Shown one piece after another: positions 44,973 through 53,466 of a stretch of 64,000 nt of DNA (within the stretch, counting starts at the first letter, position 1; each line of letters starts with the position of its first letter). The notes beneath the pieces were generated by a model that saw only the letters and a program-made list of their open reading frames with translations, had not been told where the DNA came from and made no database searches. Source of the stretch: CAWAND01 sp963783335 (GTDB lineage Bacteria; Chloroflexota; Anaerolineae; Anaerolineales; E44-bin32); assembly GCA_963783335.1 (NCBI GenBank), contig CAWAND010000008.1:1-64000 (forward strand), given 5' to 3'. Position numbers and translations under genes: made by a program.

Positions 44973-45929
44973 TCAAGATCCCTCCAGCTCCGAAAGGGCT
45001 TGCTCGAGTTCCCCTGGCGAGAGTGGGCCACCCAGGCGAGCCGCGACCTTGCCCTGAGCGTCGATCACGAACGTCCAGGGTTCACTGGTCAGACCCCATG
45101 TCTCCATCTCATCGGCGTACACCAGGGGCTGGAACTGCTTGTAGACCTCAATATGGATGAAGTTGACCTGGCCTTTGTGGTCAGCGGCGACCGCTTTGAC
45201 CGAATTGAGGACCGGCGCGCACATCCGGCTGGTGCAGTATGCGGGCGTGGCAAATGACACCACAGTCGGCCGGCCAGAGTCCAGGGCTTGTGCTACTGTC
45301 ATCCGGTACAAATCCGGGTCGGGGTCCAAATCGCTGGTGAGCAGGTCAATATCAGGCTCGGTACCCAGGGTCCGATTGTGGCTGGCGGGCGGCGTGTCGC
45401 CGATCTGCGGTGACTTGATCGAGCTCGCCACCTGAACCGCAAACTGCCCATCGCTCACGCTGCCGTCGCTGGCCACCAGATGGACGACCACCGCCCAGAA
45501 GCCCGCCTTGGGGAAATCAGGATAGATCACCCAGTAGGGAATGTCATAGTCGGGATAGCTGGTCGCCTCCCCATGCCAGACGGATTTTGACTGTCCAGCG
45601 CCTATCGGGTAGACATCCACCTCGGCCAATTCGTAACCGGCGGCAGGCTTGCCGCCATCAAAGGCGACGAAGGGCACCCTATTTACGCCGGCCACGAAAC
45701 CATCTGTGCCGACAGCAATGGCCAAACCAGACGGCGCCTCAAGCGGCTGGGACGTGGGTGCCGGCGCGGCCTCCGGGGCACAACCTGCCACGGCAAGGAT
45801 AAGCAAACCCACCCAGAAGCTGCCAATGACAGACGGAAGCCGGCCAGCCAATTGACGGTTGGACCAAACCAAAGTAGCCCTGCCTTTCACTTCCTGCAAG
45901 CCCCCGAATTTTTGCCGACCGAGAGCCAT
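44973..45929 (-). CDS. Sco/thioredoxin-like lipoprotein
   Basis: This protein of up to 318 residues has a membrane segment and lipobox at LLILAVAGCAPEA, so a later start than 45929 is possible; no candidate has a clear ribosome-binding site. The middle is a beta-rich domain with AGFWAVVVHLVASDGS. The C-terminal half is thioredoxin-like, with PTVVSFATPAYCTSRMCAPVLNSVKAVAADHKGQVNFIHIEVY and a CTSRMC active site (CxxxC), like Sco copper chaperones. It probably serves copper-A assembly of the oxidase encoded nearby. Confidence 0.82.
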   Translation of the reverse strand: MALGRQKFGGLQEVKGRATLVWSNRQLAGRLPSVIGSFWVGLLILAVAGCAPEAAPAPTSQPLEAPSGLAIAVGTDGFVAGVNRVPFVAFDGGKPAAGYELAEVDVYPIGAGQSKSVWHGEATSYPDYDIPYWVIYPDFPKAGFWAVVVHLVASDGSVSDGQFAVQVASSIKSPQIGDTPPASHNRTLGTEPDIDLLTSDLDPDPDLYRMTVAQALDSGRPTVVSFATPAYCTSRMCAPVLNSVKAVAADHKGQVNFIHIEVYKQFQPLVYADEMETWGLTSEPWTFVIDAQGKVAARLGGPLSPGELEQALSELEGS

Positions 45930-45946
45930 GGGGTAGACAAACGGCT

Positions 45947-45975
45947 CGGGCTGGAAGGTGACACCTTCCAGCCCG
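45947..45975. terminator. long perfect hairpin after the cupredoxin gene
   Basis: The 14-base arms CGGGCTGGAAGGTG / CACCTTCCAGCCCG surround a single A. The hairpin lies 29 bp after the cupredoxin stop. The T tract on the minus strand is weak, so its strength is uncertain. Confidence 0.65.
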
Positions 45976-46003
45976 CAACCACCCCTCCCAAGGGCAATCG
46001 ACG

Positions 46004-46426
46004 CTATTGAACGGTCAGATTGGTGTGCATTCCCTGCTTGTAGTGACCTTCAACATTGCACATGATCACGTAGTGACCCGGGTCGAGATTGACGGTCAGG
46101 TCCTCACTGTTGCCGGGTTCGAGATCTTCGACTTCGTCCACGACGCTGATCTGGTCTTCATCGACGTTGCCATCGGCGTCCGTGGGGAGATCCGCCGAGT
46201 CGAGATCCGTCTTGACAATCACGAACTCGTGAGTTTCATTGTCCGTGGTGACGTTGCTGACATGGAATGTGGTCTGCCCGGCAGACACGCTCGACTTGGC
46301 CAAATCAATCTCGTAGGATTTGACGTCCGCATTGACCGCCCCGGAGCCACCACAAGCGGCCAACAGCGGAACAACCAGGAACGCAAGGGCCAGTACTGCA
46401 AACAGCCTGCGACCTCTTTGATGCAT
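46004..46426 (-). CDS. cupredoxin-domain lipoprotein
   Basis: This 140-residue lipoprotein has signal MHQRGRRLFAVLALAFLVVPLLAAC. The cupredoxin domain has copper ligands His in NETHEFVIV and Cys, His and possible Met in VIMCNVEGHYKQGMH, spaced as in plastocyanin-like type-1 sites. It may carry electrons to the caa3 oxidase or bind copper for it. Four phased 11-bp repeats lie about 110 bp upstream, the likely site of the OmpR-type regulator. Confidence 0.88.
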   Translation of the reverse strand: MHQRGRRLFAVLALAFLVVPLLAACGGSGAVNADVKSYEIDLAKSSVSAGQTTFHVSNVTTDNETHEFVIVKTDLDSADLPTDADGNVDEDQISVVDEVEDLEPGNSEDLTVNLDPGHYVIMCNVEGHYKQGMHTNLTVQ

Positions 46427-46535
46427 CTTCTTCCTCCTCCAAGAGTTTGGAAAACATCGCCTGGACGGTCAAAGGATGGACGGGCTGCCACCAGGCATGG
46501 CGTCTTCAGTGTGAGTATTCCACAGCCGGGCGCGG

Positions 46536-46579
46536 CTGTCTTTAGGCCAGCCTTTCACCGACCTAAGGCTGAGCTTAGG
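46536..46579 (-). promoter_or_regulatory. phased 11-bp direct repeats upstream of the cupredoxin gene
   Basis: Four consecutive 11-mers can be read in phase: CTGTCTTTAGG, CCAGCCTTTCA, CCGACCTAAGG and CTGAGCTTAGG. The third matches the GACCTnAG core found at 47314 and 56283, and the first and fourth are near matches. The arrangement is typical of OmpR/PhoB-family binding sites. Its last bases overlap the USP-like stop codon. Confidence 0.55.
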
Positions 46580-47207
46580 GGGCCCAAAAGACCGTCAGAC
46601 AAGGCGGGGAAAGGCTGAGTTCCGGCAAAGGCAAGACTCTCTCAGCCCTATCGAGTATGAGCAGGTCCGGCCCAATGTCCGCAACGCGGTCAAGGATGAG
46701 TTCCGCTGGAATCCGATCCTGGACTGGTTGGAGGTCGGAAAGGGACAACGTCACCAAGTCAACTCCCAGGCGCCTGGAAAGCAGCTCTGCGAAGTGGGAG
46801 GCGTGGTGGCCAGAAGTTGGATCGGATGCGATGGTGACGATCTTGCGGACGCTGGTCTGCCGAGGGACAAGCCAAAGCGAGCACGGCAGGCCACCCAGCA
46901 GTTCCGCAAGCATCTTGCCCGGGGCGTCGGCCGGATGCCCCCAAAACACACCATCGGTGGCATCAGCTTGGGCACCGAGGGTCTCAGCATCCAGATGGGC
47001 CACCAGACGGCTTTCGACGACGATACCGGCTGCGCGCGCCCCGGTTTCAAATTCAGCCAGCCATTGGCTGGCCGTACGCTCACCAGCTGGGTCCTTGGCG
47101 GCAAGGCCAATCAGCCGCGAGCCCAATCTCGCCGCCAGATGGAAAGCAGAATAGGCTGCTTCCCATGATATGGGTGTTCCATCGAGCACCACCAGATACG
47201 ACTTCAT
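46575..47207 (-). CDS. universal stress protein-like, two-domain
   Basis: This 210-residue protein has a USP fold at the start: MKSYLVVLDGTPISWEAAYSAFHLAARLGSRLIGLAAKD. A second, weaker USP-like half contains VRKIVTIASDPTSGHHASHFAELLSRRLGVDLVTLSL. A longer N-terminus is possible but has no support. ATP-binding glycines are not evident. Upstream lie 11-bp repeats of the oxidase-linked regulator. Function unknown beyond the family. Confidence 0.7.
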   Translation of the reverse strand: MKSYLVVLDGTPISWEAAYSAFHLAARLGSRLIGLAAKDPAGERTASQWLAEFETGARAAGIVVESRLVAHLDAETLGAQADATDGVFWGHPADAPGKMLAELLGGLPCSLWLVPRQTSVRKIVTIASDPTSGHHASHFAELLSRRLGVDLVTLSLSDLQPVQDRIPAELILDRVADIGPDLLILDRAERVLPLPELSLSPPCLTVFWAP

Positions 47208-47291
47208 CTCCCCTGCCTGCCGCTCAGCTTGCGCGGCGCGCGATCGGCTTCTAGCCCAAGATGTGCAGAGCATAGCCGATGGCAGGCACGC

Positions 47292-47335
47292 GAGGCCTTA
47301 GCCGTCGATTATCGTGACCTATTGGTGACCTTAGA
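47292..47335 (-). promoter_or_regulatory. phased 11-bp direct repeats upstream of the USP-like gene
   Basis: GTGACCTATTG (47314-47324) is followed at once by GTGACCTTAGA (47325-47335). A third copy in phase, GAGGCCTTAGC, lies at 47292. The GACCTnAG core equals that upstream of the cox operon. The block lies between the histidine kinase stop and the USP-like start. Confidence 0.6.
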
Positions 47336-48746
47336 TCAGTGCGTGGGGAGCCTCACCTCGGATTGGAGCCCGCCATCCGGCCGATTGGTGAGAGAAACTT
47401 GACCGCCATGCGCCAACACCAACTGATGGACGATGGATAGACCCAGGCCAAGCCCAGACTGGGCTCGCTGGCCCTCCCGCCCCTGATAGAAGGGCTCGAA
47501 AATATGCTCGAGGTCCCTGTCAGATATGCCAGGCCCTTCATCTGAGATGGTGAAGGCGATTTCGCCGGGCTGCTTGTGCACCCCAATCTTAATTTCTCCG
47601 CCGGGGGGAGAGTACTTCGAGCGCGTTGTCCAGCAGATTGCCCATAATTTGGGACAGCCGCCGCTCATCGGCCGATAAAGCGTCCAGACCCGGCTCCAGA
47701 TCAAGGCTGAGATGCACGCCCTTCGCATTGGCCGTCGGCCAATGCCGTGAAATGAGCCCGCGCATGAACGGTTCGATTGCCACGCGGCCAATCTTGAGGG
47801 GCACTGGCTGCTGAGTCGGCCGGGCCGCCAATGCCAGATCTTCCACCATGTCGTCGACTCTCTGCACTGACTTGCTCATACTTTCAAGCAGCTCGTCCGC
47901 GAGATCCGGATCTCGCAAGGCGCCGGTGCGAAGGCTGTCAATCCCCAACTGCAACCCCCCCAAGGGCCGCGCCAGCTCATGGGTCACATTGCCGATCATC
48001 GTGTTGCGCGCGTTGTGTTCGGCTTCAAGGTCCGCCGCCATCCGGTTGAGGTGCGTGGCCAACTGAGCGAGCTCCTCTGGGCCTTCTTCGGGGAGTCGCA
48101 ACCCATAATCGCCATCGGCGACTCGCGAAGCCAGCATTTTTGCGTCATCGATGCGCCTGGTCAGGCGTGCCGACAGCCACAAGCTGGCCAACAAGCTTGC
48201 CCCGGCCAAGGTGATGCCCAACCAGAACAAGCCCAGACGAGTCCGGCGCAGCCCAGCTTCAAATTCCCCCAGGGGATCCACCAGACAGATGGCGCCCATG
48301 ATTCTGCCGTCGTCCGTCCTGACCGGCACAGCGGCATACAGATACTCATCGCGGTTGAGGGTCCCATAATAGACTTCGCGAACGGTGGGCTGTCCTTCCA
48401 GCGCCAGCCCGCCGATCGAGGCCACATCCTTGGCCACACGGTCATCGATCAGCTGGCCATGGATTTGGAACACGGACAATCTGGGTGAGACGAAGGCCAC
48501 ACTCAGGTCCTCATCGGCATGATCAGGCAAGGTGCCCCACACCCTCGGCGGTTCGCCGGGGGAGAGGCCATCAAAATCAAGTATGGACGACCACAACCAG
48601 GCCTGGGTCCTCAAGTCATCAAGCAGCTCTGTCTCGAGCGACTCCTCCTGACGCATCGACAGGAAAAGCGAGACAGAGACTCCCAAGACCACCGCGATGA
48701 GCGCGTGGCTGAGTCCGAGCAGCATACCGATGCGGATACGGGGCAT
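47336..48746 (-). CDS. membrane sensor histidine kinase, one-base insertion
   Basis: This is a typical class-I kinase. The first membrane segment is at about 8-31, an external sensing domain spans about 32-170, and the second segment is at about 172-192. HAMP follows, then HisKA with NVTHELARPLGGLQ and HATPase. Near 47611-47622 one extra base breaks the frame inside GNLLDNAL. Corrected, it reads KYSPPGGEIKIGVHK, then SDEGPGISDRDL and SGLGLGLSIVHQLVLAHGG. The corrected protein has 469 residues. It starts four bases after the response regulator stop. Confidence 0.9.
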
Positions 48747-48750
48747 ACGA

Positions 48751-49437
48751 TTAGGGCATGAACTTGTAACCCACGCCACGCAGCGTTAGGAGGTGGCGCG
48801 GGTCGGAAGGGTCGAGTTCGATCTTGGTCCGCAGCCCACGAATCTGAACGTAAAGCACCTGGGGCTCGCCAACAAACTCATGACCCCAGACCCCATCCAA
48901 AAGCTCCTCGGTGGAAAAGACGCGATCGGGGTTGCTCATAAACAGCCGCAGCAGATCAAATTCGCGCGGGGCCAGCGTAAGCGGTTCCCCCTTCAGCGTG
49001 GCCCGGTGGGCAGCCGGATCAAGGCGGAAGTCCCCGCAGATCAAGACACCCGCTTCATGGGGCTCGCTTGGCCCCTCTTGCCGCCGGAGCAGGGCCCGTA
49101 CATGGGCGAGCACCAGGTCGGCGCCGCACGGCTTGGTGATGTAGTCATCGGCGCCCGCCTCCAGCCCGACTATTTCGTCGATCTCGAGGCGGCGGGCTGT
49201 CAGGAACATGACCGGAATGCCATAGTCTTGTTTGACATTGCGGCACAAGTTGAGCCCGCCGTCGTCGGGAAGCCCAATATCGAGGATTGCCAAGTCGAAG
49301 GCATGCAGCTTGAGCTGCTGCAGAGCAGCCCGGGTATCGCCAGAAGGCGTCACACGATAGCCAGCCTGCTCGAGTTGGAATTTCATCGATTTGCGAATCA
49401 GTGGATCGTCGTCGACCACGAGGATCCGCTCGTTCAT
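48751..49437 (-). CDS. OmpR-family response regulator
   Basis: This 228-residue regulator has a receiver domain with ILVVDDDPLIRKSM, phospho-Asp in LAILDIGLPDDGG, VMFLTARR and the Lys in YITKPCGADLVL. The winged-helix domain contains LTLAPREFDLLRLFMSNPDRVFSTEELLDGVWG and LLTLRGVGYKF. It is followed by its kinase. The neighbours (cox, copper proteins, cupredoxin, USP) and matching 11-bp repeats in their upstream regions suggest control of respiration or copper supply. Confidence 0.95.
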   Translation of the reverse strand: MNERILVVDDDPLIRKSMKFQLEQAGYRVTPSGDTRAALQQLKLHAFDLAILDIGLPDDGGLNLCRNVKQDYGIPVMFLTARRLEIDEIVGLEAGADDYITKPCGADLVLAHVRALLRRQEGPSEPHEAGVLICGDFRLDPAAHRATLKGEPLTLAPREFDLLRLFMSNPDRVFSTEELLDGVWGHEFVGEPQVLYVQIRGLRTKIELDPSDPRHLLTLRGVGYKFMP

Positions 49438-49920
49438 TCTGGTTTCCTAGAATCCCGTCGCCTTGCCTGGGACGCCATCTGGCCGGCAGCCTCGGGGTGG
49501 CTTCCCGAGCGTCCAGGCGACCTGCTCGGGGTGGTTCCTTCAAGGCCAGCGGCGTGGCTCATGACATATGAAAGAGCGTGCGGCGAGTCGGCGATCAGAA
49601 GATGGACGGCGAACATGTCGGCAGCTGGCAACACTCGCCAGAACGATCTAAGGATGATGGCAGAGCGAAGGCGTGGATTGATGGCTCCAGTGCTACCGGG
49701 GCCTGATCCCGCCGAGCGCCGCCCCTTGACGCTTGCTCCCCGGTCGAATTCCGCTGCCCGGCCCAGGATGCACAGTCTAACCCAAGTCGATGCAAAGGCC
49801 AAGGCCGTCACCCGCAGCACGCCGGGCGTTCACGCTGGCCTGTGGCAGAAGGACTGATCGAAAGCCCTGATGGTGAAGGAATTCACCTACGGGTTGTACG
49901 GATTTAGGGAAAGAGATGTA
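49438..49920. other. intergenic region, 483 bp, between ctaB and the response regulator
   Basis: Open frames exist on both strands but have no recognisable protein character. The region should contain the promoter of the two-component operon. A degenerate Rex-like dyad lies at 49871-49888. I see no RNA gene. Confidence 0.5.
49871..49888. promoter_or_regulatory. weak Rex-like dyad
   Basis: TGGTGAA-GGAA-TTCACCT keeps GTGAA-N4-TTCAC but not the outer bases. It lies 33 bp after ctaB and 434 bp before the regulator start. It may be a chance match. Confidence 0.25.
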
Positions 49921-50931
49921 TCAGAAGAGACTGGCGCCAGTGGCCGCCAGGAGGATGATCATCAGGTAGCCGTTGGAGGCCATGAAGGCTCGCCGGATCT
50001 GGGCTGGCGAAGGGCTGCCCAGCAGAGCCACACCCGTGGACGACCACCAGGCGAATGCCGCGGCGCTAGACAACGTGTAGCCCCACCCCATCCCGGGTGT
50101 CAACGCGAGCCCGAGTCCAGCCAGGCCGGTTACAAGCGTATGGATCAGGATCCACACCCCCGCCGAACCGACGGGGGTTGAGGCCCCAAGCATGGGAAAA
50201 CCCGATCGCTGATAGTCCTTGCGGTAGAGGAGGGACAGGCTCCAGAAGTGGGAGGGAGTCCAGGCAAACACCAGCAAGCTCAGTATCAGGACAGCCGCCG
50301 CCCGCCATGCCCCCACGGCGGCGCCTCCTGCCAGAACGGCGGCGCTGCCGGCAGCGCCGCCGAGCACAATATTGAGAATTGTCCGCGGCTTGAGCCATAG
50401 GGTGTAGACACCCACATAGATCACCGCCCCAAGCAGCAAGAAGAAAGCCAATGCTGGGTTCGACTTCATCAGCGCAAGCGGCGGCAGGACCACCATCCCG
50501 GCGGCAATAGCCAGAAAACCCAACGGGTGTGGTAGAGACCCCGTCACCATGGGCCGGCGGAGGGTGCGCTTCATTCGGCCATCCACATCACGTTCGAGAA
50601 TCTGGTTGATGGCCGAGGCGCCCGCAGCGGCCGAGAAACCGGAAAGCGCCAGCACGGCAAGATCCACCAACATTGGACGTCCGCCTGCGCCGAGAAAGGC
50701 GCCACCGATGGCCGCCAACAGAAGCAGGGCCACGACACGCACCTTGAAGAGCACGGCCAATTGTCCCAACCAATACCCAGGTCCGGATCCCGGCACGTCC
50801 CGGTGCAACGGGCGGAGCAGGCCGGTGGCCTTGCCAGGACGAAGGGGTAGATTCTGCCCGCTGCCCTTGTGTGGGCTCGGGAAGTTGTCGGCCGTGATGG
50901 ACGAACGGGCGGTGTCAACCAGATCGGTCAC
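49921..50931 (-). CDS. ctaB: protoheme IX farnesyltransferase (heme O synthase)
   Basis: This UbiA-family membrane enzyme of 336 residues farnesylates heme B for heme A synthesis. The prenyl-binding motif is NQILERDVDGRMKRTLRRPMVTG. LVFAWTPSHFWSLSLLYRKDYQRSGFPML is the second conserved block. About nine membrane segments are present. The start is a GTG preceded by GAGGA. It is the last gene of the cox operon. A heme A synthase (ctaA) is not in the window. Confidence 0.95.
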   Translation of the reverse strand: MTDLVDTARSSITADNFPSPHKGSGQNLPLRPGKATGLLRPLHRDVPGSGPGYWLGQLAVLFKVRVVALLLLAAIGGAFLGAGGRPMLVDLAVLALSGFSAAAGASAINQILERDVDGRMKRTLRRPMVTGSLPHPLGFLAIAAGMVVLPPLALMKSNPALAFFLLLGAVIYVGVYTLWLKPRTILNIVLGGAAGSAAVLAGGAAVGAWRAAAVLILSLLVFAWTPSHFWSLSLLYRKDYQRSGFPMLGASTPVGSAGVWILIHTLVTGLAGLGLALTPGMGWGYTLSSAAAFAWWSSTGVALLGSPSPAQIRRAFMASNGYLMIILLAATGASLF

Positions 50932-50955
50932 AAGCGGGTCCTCAATCGCTCACCG

Positions 50956-51240
50956 CTAGAAGTGCGGCATAACGAGCAGCATGATCAGGATAATCGGAGT
51001 GTTAACGACGACCCCGACGATGAAAGACCAGCGCCAAAGGCGGTGACCGCCTCGCAGGCCCATGAAGAACGAAACCAGGGAGCCGGCATTCACCACCAGC
51101 AGAGTCAGGAGCACGGCCGTGCGCGCTGCGCCCTGCAGGGCATAGCTGGTGGCGACTTCGGCTGCCAGCACCAACAGCAGCCAGATGAAGGCCCGGTTGT
51201 ACAGGGATTGCTTTGATCCTGAAGCCATTTCTTGCGCCAT
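50956..51240 (-). CDS. ctaF: cytochrome c oxidase subunit IV-like protein
   Basis: This 94-residue membrane protein has three hydrophobic segments: RAFIWLLLVLAAEVATSYAL, TAVLLTLLVVNAGSLVSFFM and FIVGVVVNTPIILIMLLVM. Size, topology and position after subunit III match the small bacterial subunit IV. The ATG at 51240 lies 14 bp after subunit III. Confidence 0.8.
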   Translation of the reverse strand: MAQEMASGSKQSLYNRAFIWLLLVLAAEVATSYALQGAARTAVLLTLLVVNAGSLVSFFMGLRGGHRLWRWSFIVGVVVNTPIILIMLLVMPHF

Positions 51241-51254
51241 CGACCACCTCTCTC

Positions 51255-51836
51255 CTAGACCAGGTAGAACAGGACGAAGATCACGCCCCACACCAGGTCG
51301 ACAAAGTGCCAGTAGAGGCTGAACTGCTCCAACCCGCGATGGTCGGCCTCCGTGTAGGCTCCGCGCCAGGCCGAGACCAGGACGACCGCCAGCCAAATCA
51401 AGCCGACCAGAACATGGGTCCCATGAACCCCGGTGACGGTGAAGAAGGGCGTGCCAAAGATGGTATCGATGCCAAAGCCATCGGCGAACAGATTTGACCA
51501 CTCGTAGGCCTGCCCCGCCAGAAACACGGCCCCCAGCACGAAGGTGGCCACCAGCGCCATCCGCATGGCTCCTGACTTGCCGGCACGAATGGCCTCTACG
51601 GCACGCAGCAGCATGTAGCTGCTCGAGAGCAGGATGACCGTGTTCAAGGCGATCAGCGGCAGATTGATTGCAGCCCGCACCTCGGCAAAGTCGGCCGGCG
51701 ACCTGAGGCGGAAATACACATAGGCCAGGATCAATGTGACAAAAAAGACCACCTCCCCGCCGAGGAACAACCACATGGCAATCTTGGCGTTGTCCTTCTG
51801 CGCCAGCGGAGGCGCACCGAGATTGGCCTCAGTCAT
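51255..51836 (-). CDS. ctaE: cytochrome c oxidase subunit III (second copy)
   Basis: This 193-residue protein with five membrane segments shows the family features WLFLGGEVVFFVTLILAYVYFR, FFTVTGVHGTHVLVGLIWL and FSLYWHFVDLVWGVIFVLFYLV. The start at 51836 overlaps the small upstream gene by eight bases. Unlike the other copy (52891-53466) it keeps the consensus YWHFVDxVW end. Confidence 0.93.
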   Translation of the reverse strand: MTEANLGAPPLAQKDNAKIAMWLFLGGEVVFFVTLILAYVYFRLRSPADFAEVRAAINLPLIALNTVILLSSSYMLLRAVEAIRAGKSGAMRMALVATFVLGAVFLAGQAYEWSNLFADGFGIDTIFGTPFFTVTGVHGTHVLVGLIWLAVVLVSAWRGAYTEADHRGLEQFSLYWHFVDLVWGVIFVLFYLV

Positions 51837-52038
51837 GGTGCGCCTCCTCATCCATGTCCAAGGACCGGTTCTCCCACGTCCAGCCCACGATTGCAGCCAG
51901 GACCACCACGATCCCGATGACGGAGATGATCGACGTGCTGACCACACCCACCGCCATCAACAGCACGCCAGCAGCCAGCACGATCGGCCAGAAGCTGGGA
52001 GGCGGCAAATGAATGGTCGGCTTCTCAGGGTTTTGCAT
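51829..52038 (-). CDS. small membrane protein of the cox operon, 69 aa
   Basis: The protein begins MQNPEKPTIHLPPPSFWPIVLAAGVLL and contains two adjacent hydrophobic segments followed by an acidic His-rich tail (DMDEEAHHD). The IHLPPPSFWP opening recurs in small subunits or N-termini of bacterial oxidases. It is tightly packed between ctaG and subunit III, so it is probably an accessory oxidase subunit. No finer function can be given. Confidence 0.7.
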   Translation of the reverse strand: MQNPEKPTIHLPPPSFWPIVLAAGVLLMAVGVVSTSIISVIGIVVVLAAIVGWTWENRSLDMDEEAHHD

Positions 52039-52884
52039 CTAGGCGCTCCTTTCGGCAGCCGCTGCGGCGCGTGCGCCGGCGGCATCCGCACGCTCCAGGT
52101 CATGCACCCAGGCGTAGAAAACATGAGTCAGTGGAACCAGGTAGGCGACAGTGCCGGTGAACCACATCAGGATGCCGGCTGCTTCTTGGTCCCCCAAAGG
52201 ATCGACCCCGGCCGAGACTGCCGCCTGGTAGAACGGGTACAACACCCGCGGGCTGAGCGTGAGAAGAACCGCCAGTCCCAACCCCGGGAAGACCATCAAG
52301 ATCAGGTAGATCAACTGGACCGAACGCGGCGCTCGGGGCACGCTGTCTTGTGCCGCTGCCAGCACAGGCCACCAACCGATCACGCCAGCCGCGATGAAGG
52401 TTAGATGCTGAAAGATGTGAATCCCATCCGAGTGCAGCGAAGCCTGATAGAGGGCCGGGATGTGCCAGGCGATCAAAGTCACGTTGAATATGCCAAAGGC
52501 CGCCATCGGCTGCGTCAGCTTTCGGCCAACGCGAGCCACGGCAGGAAAGCGGCGGCCCACTTCTTCAATGAGCCAGCCTGGCACGCCCAAAACCCACAGC
52601 GGCGCCGTCGCAAACAGGATCAAGATGTGCTGGGCCATGTGTGCCGAAAGAAGGTAGGTTTCGGCGGCCTCGTCAATGGGAGATGTCAGGGCGATGAACA
52701 AGGCCAACGTGCCCAGGTGAAAGGCAGTCTGCTGACCCGTGGAGATCGGGGCCGAGCCACGAAATGCCCTCCGGGCGGGGCCAGCCAGAAGCCCGTAGGC
52801 CATGGTCACGGCCACCAGACCGATGAGGACACTGGGCTCCCAGGTCCATCCCGATGCCAGCAGCAAGCTCAGGCCAGGATACAT
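52039..52884 (-). CDS. ctaG: cytochrome c oxidase assembly factor CtaG (caa3 type)
   Basis: This 281-residue membrane protein with about seven segments has LLSAHMAQHILILFATAPLWVLGVP, IFNVTLIAWHIPALYQASL, IHIFQHLTFIAAGVIGWWPVL and PLGDQEAAGILMW. These are diagnostic of the Bacillus-type CtaG needed for copper insertion in caa3 oxidase. It is not related to Cox11. It lies inside the cox operon between the two subunit III genes. Confidence 0.92.
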   Translation of the reverse strand: MYPGLSLLLASGWTWEPSVLIGLVAVTMAYGLLAGPARRAFRGSAPISTGQQTAFHLGTLALFIALTSPIDEAAETYLLSAHMAQHILILFATAPLWVLGVPGWLIEEVGRRFPAVARVGRKLTQPMAAFGIFNVTLIAWHIPALYQASLHSDGIHIFQHLTFIAAGVIGWWPVLAAAQDSVPRAPRSVQLIYLILMVFPGLGLAVLLTLSPRVLYPFYQAAVSAGVDPLGDQEAAGILMWFTGTVAYLVPLTHVFYAWVHDLERADAAGARAAAAAERSA

Positions 52885-52890
52885 TGGAGG

Positions 52891-53466
52891 TCAGACCAGG
52901 TACAGCGCGCCGAACAAGGCGAGCCAGACGGCGACCACGAAGTACCAGAACCAGGCGCAGAGTGTGATGGATGTGTGGCGATCGGCGCTGAAGTCGCCCA
53001 GCCGGGCCCGTGCGAAGGTGATGCCAAGGTAGATCATCCCAGCCAGGACATGCAAGGCATGGAAAGCGATCAACGCCATGAAGATGCCGCCGAACGCGGC
53101 GTCATCCGGCTTAAGTCCGGACCGAGAGAAATCGAAGACTTGCCCTCCGATGAAGATCAGCCCGAGGACGAAGGTCCATCCCAACGCCATCTGGGCCGCC
53201 CTCCTCCGGTCGGCCGCAATCGCACGTTGCGCTTGCCAGATCACCAGCGCGCTGGCCAGGAACAGCAGCGTGTTGAGGCTGGGGACGAGCAGGCCGGTGG
53301 GTGTCTGCGCCGGAAGAGACCATTCCGGATGCTCGAGCCGCAGGAAGAAGTACGCCGACAGCGCCGTGGCAAAGAAGAAGATCTCGGAGGCGATGACCGT
53401 CAGCAGGCCGACCTTGGCGGTCGAGCCTGGGCGGAACCGGGCGGGGCTGGCGGTTGAAGCGGTCAT
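52891..53466 (-). CDS. cytochrome c oxidase subunit III (first copy)
   Basis: This 191-residue protein of the heme-copper oxidase subunit III family shows five segments. TVIASEIFFFATALSAYFFLR, IALIAFHALHVLAGMIYLGITFARA-like helices and AWFWYFVVAVWLALFGALYLV are seen. The ATG overlaps the coxA stop (ATGA). The C-terminus has WFWYFVVAVW instead of YWHFVDxVW, so it is a divergent copy, closer to cbo/quinol-oxidase subunit III. Confidence 0.88.
   Translation of the reverse strand: MTASTASPARFRPGSTAKVGLLTVIASEIFFFATALSAYFFLRLEHPEWSLPAQTPTGLLVPSLNTLLFLASALVIWQAQRAIAADRRRAAQMALGWTFVLGLIFIGGQVFDFSRSGLKPDDAAFGGIFMALIAFHALHVLAGMIYLGITFARARLGDFSADRHTSITLCAWFWYFVVAVWLALFGALYLV

Noticed and set aside
48793..49857. 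Plus-strand open frame of 354 codons opposite the response regulator
   Set aside because: It mirrors an unmistakable OmpR-family gene and has no recognisable protein features.
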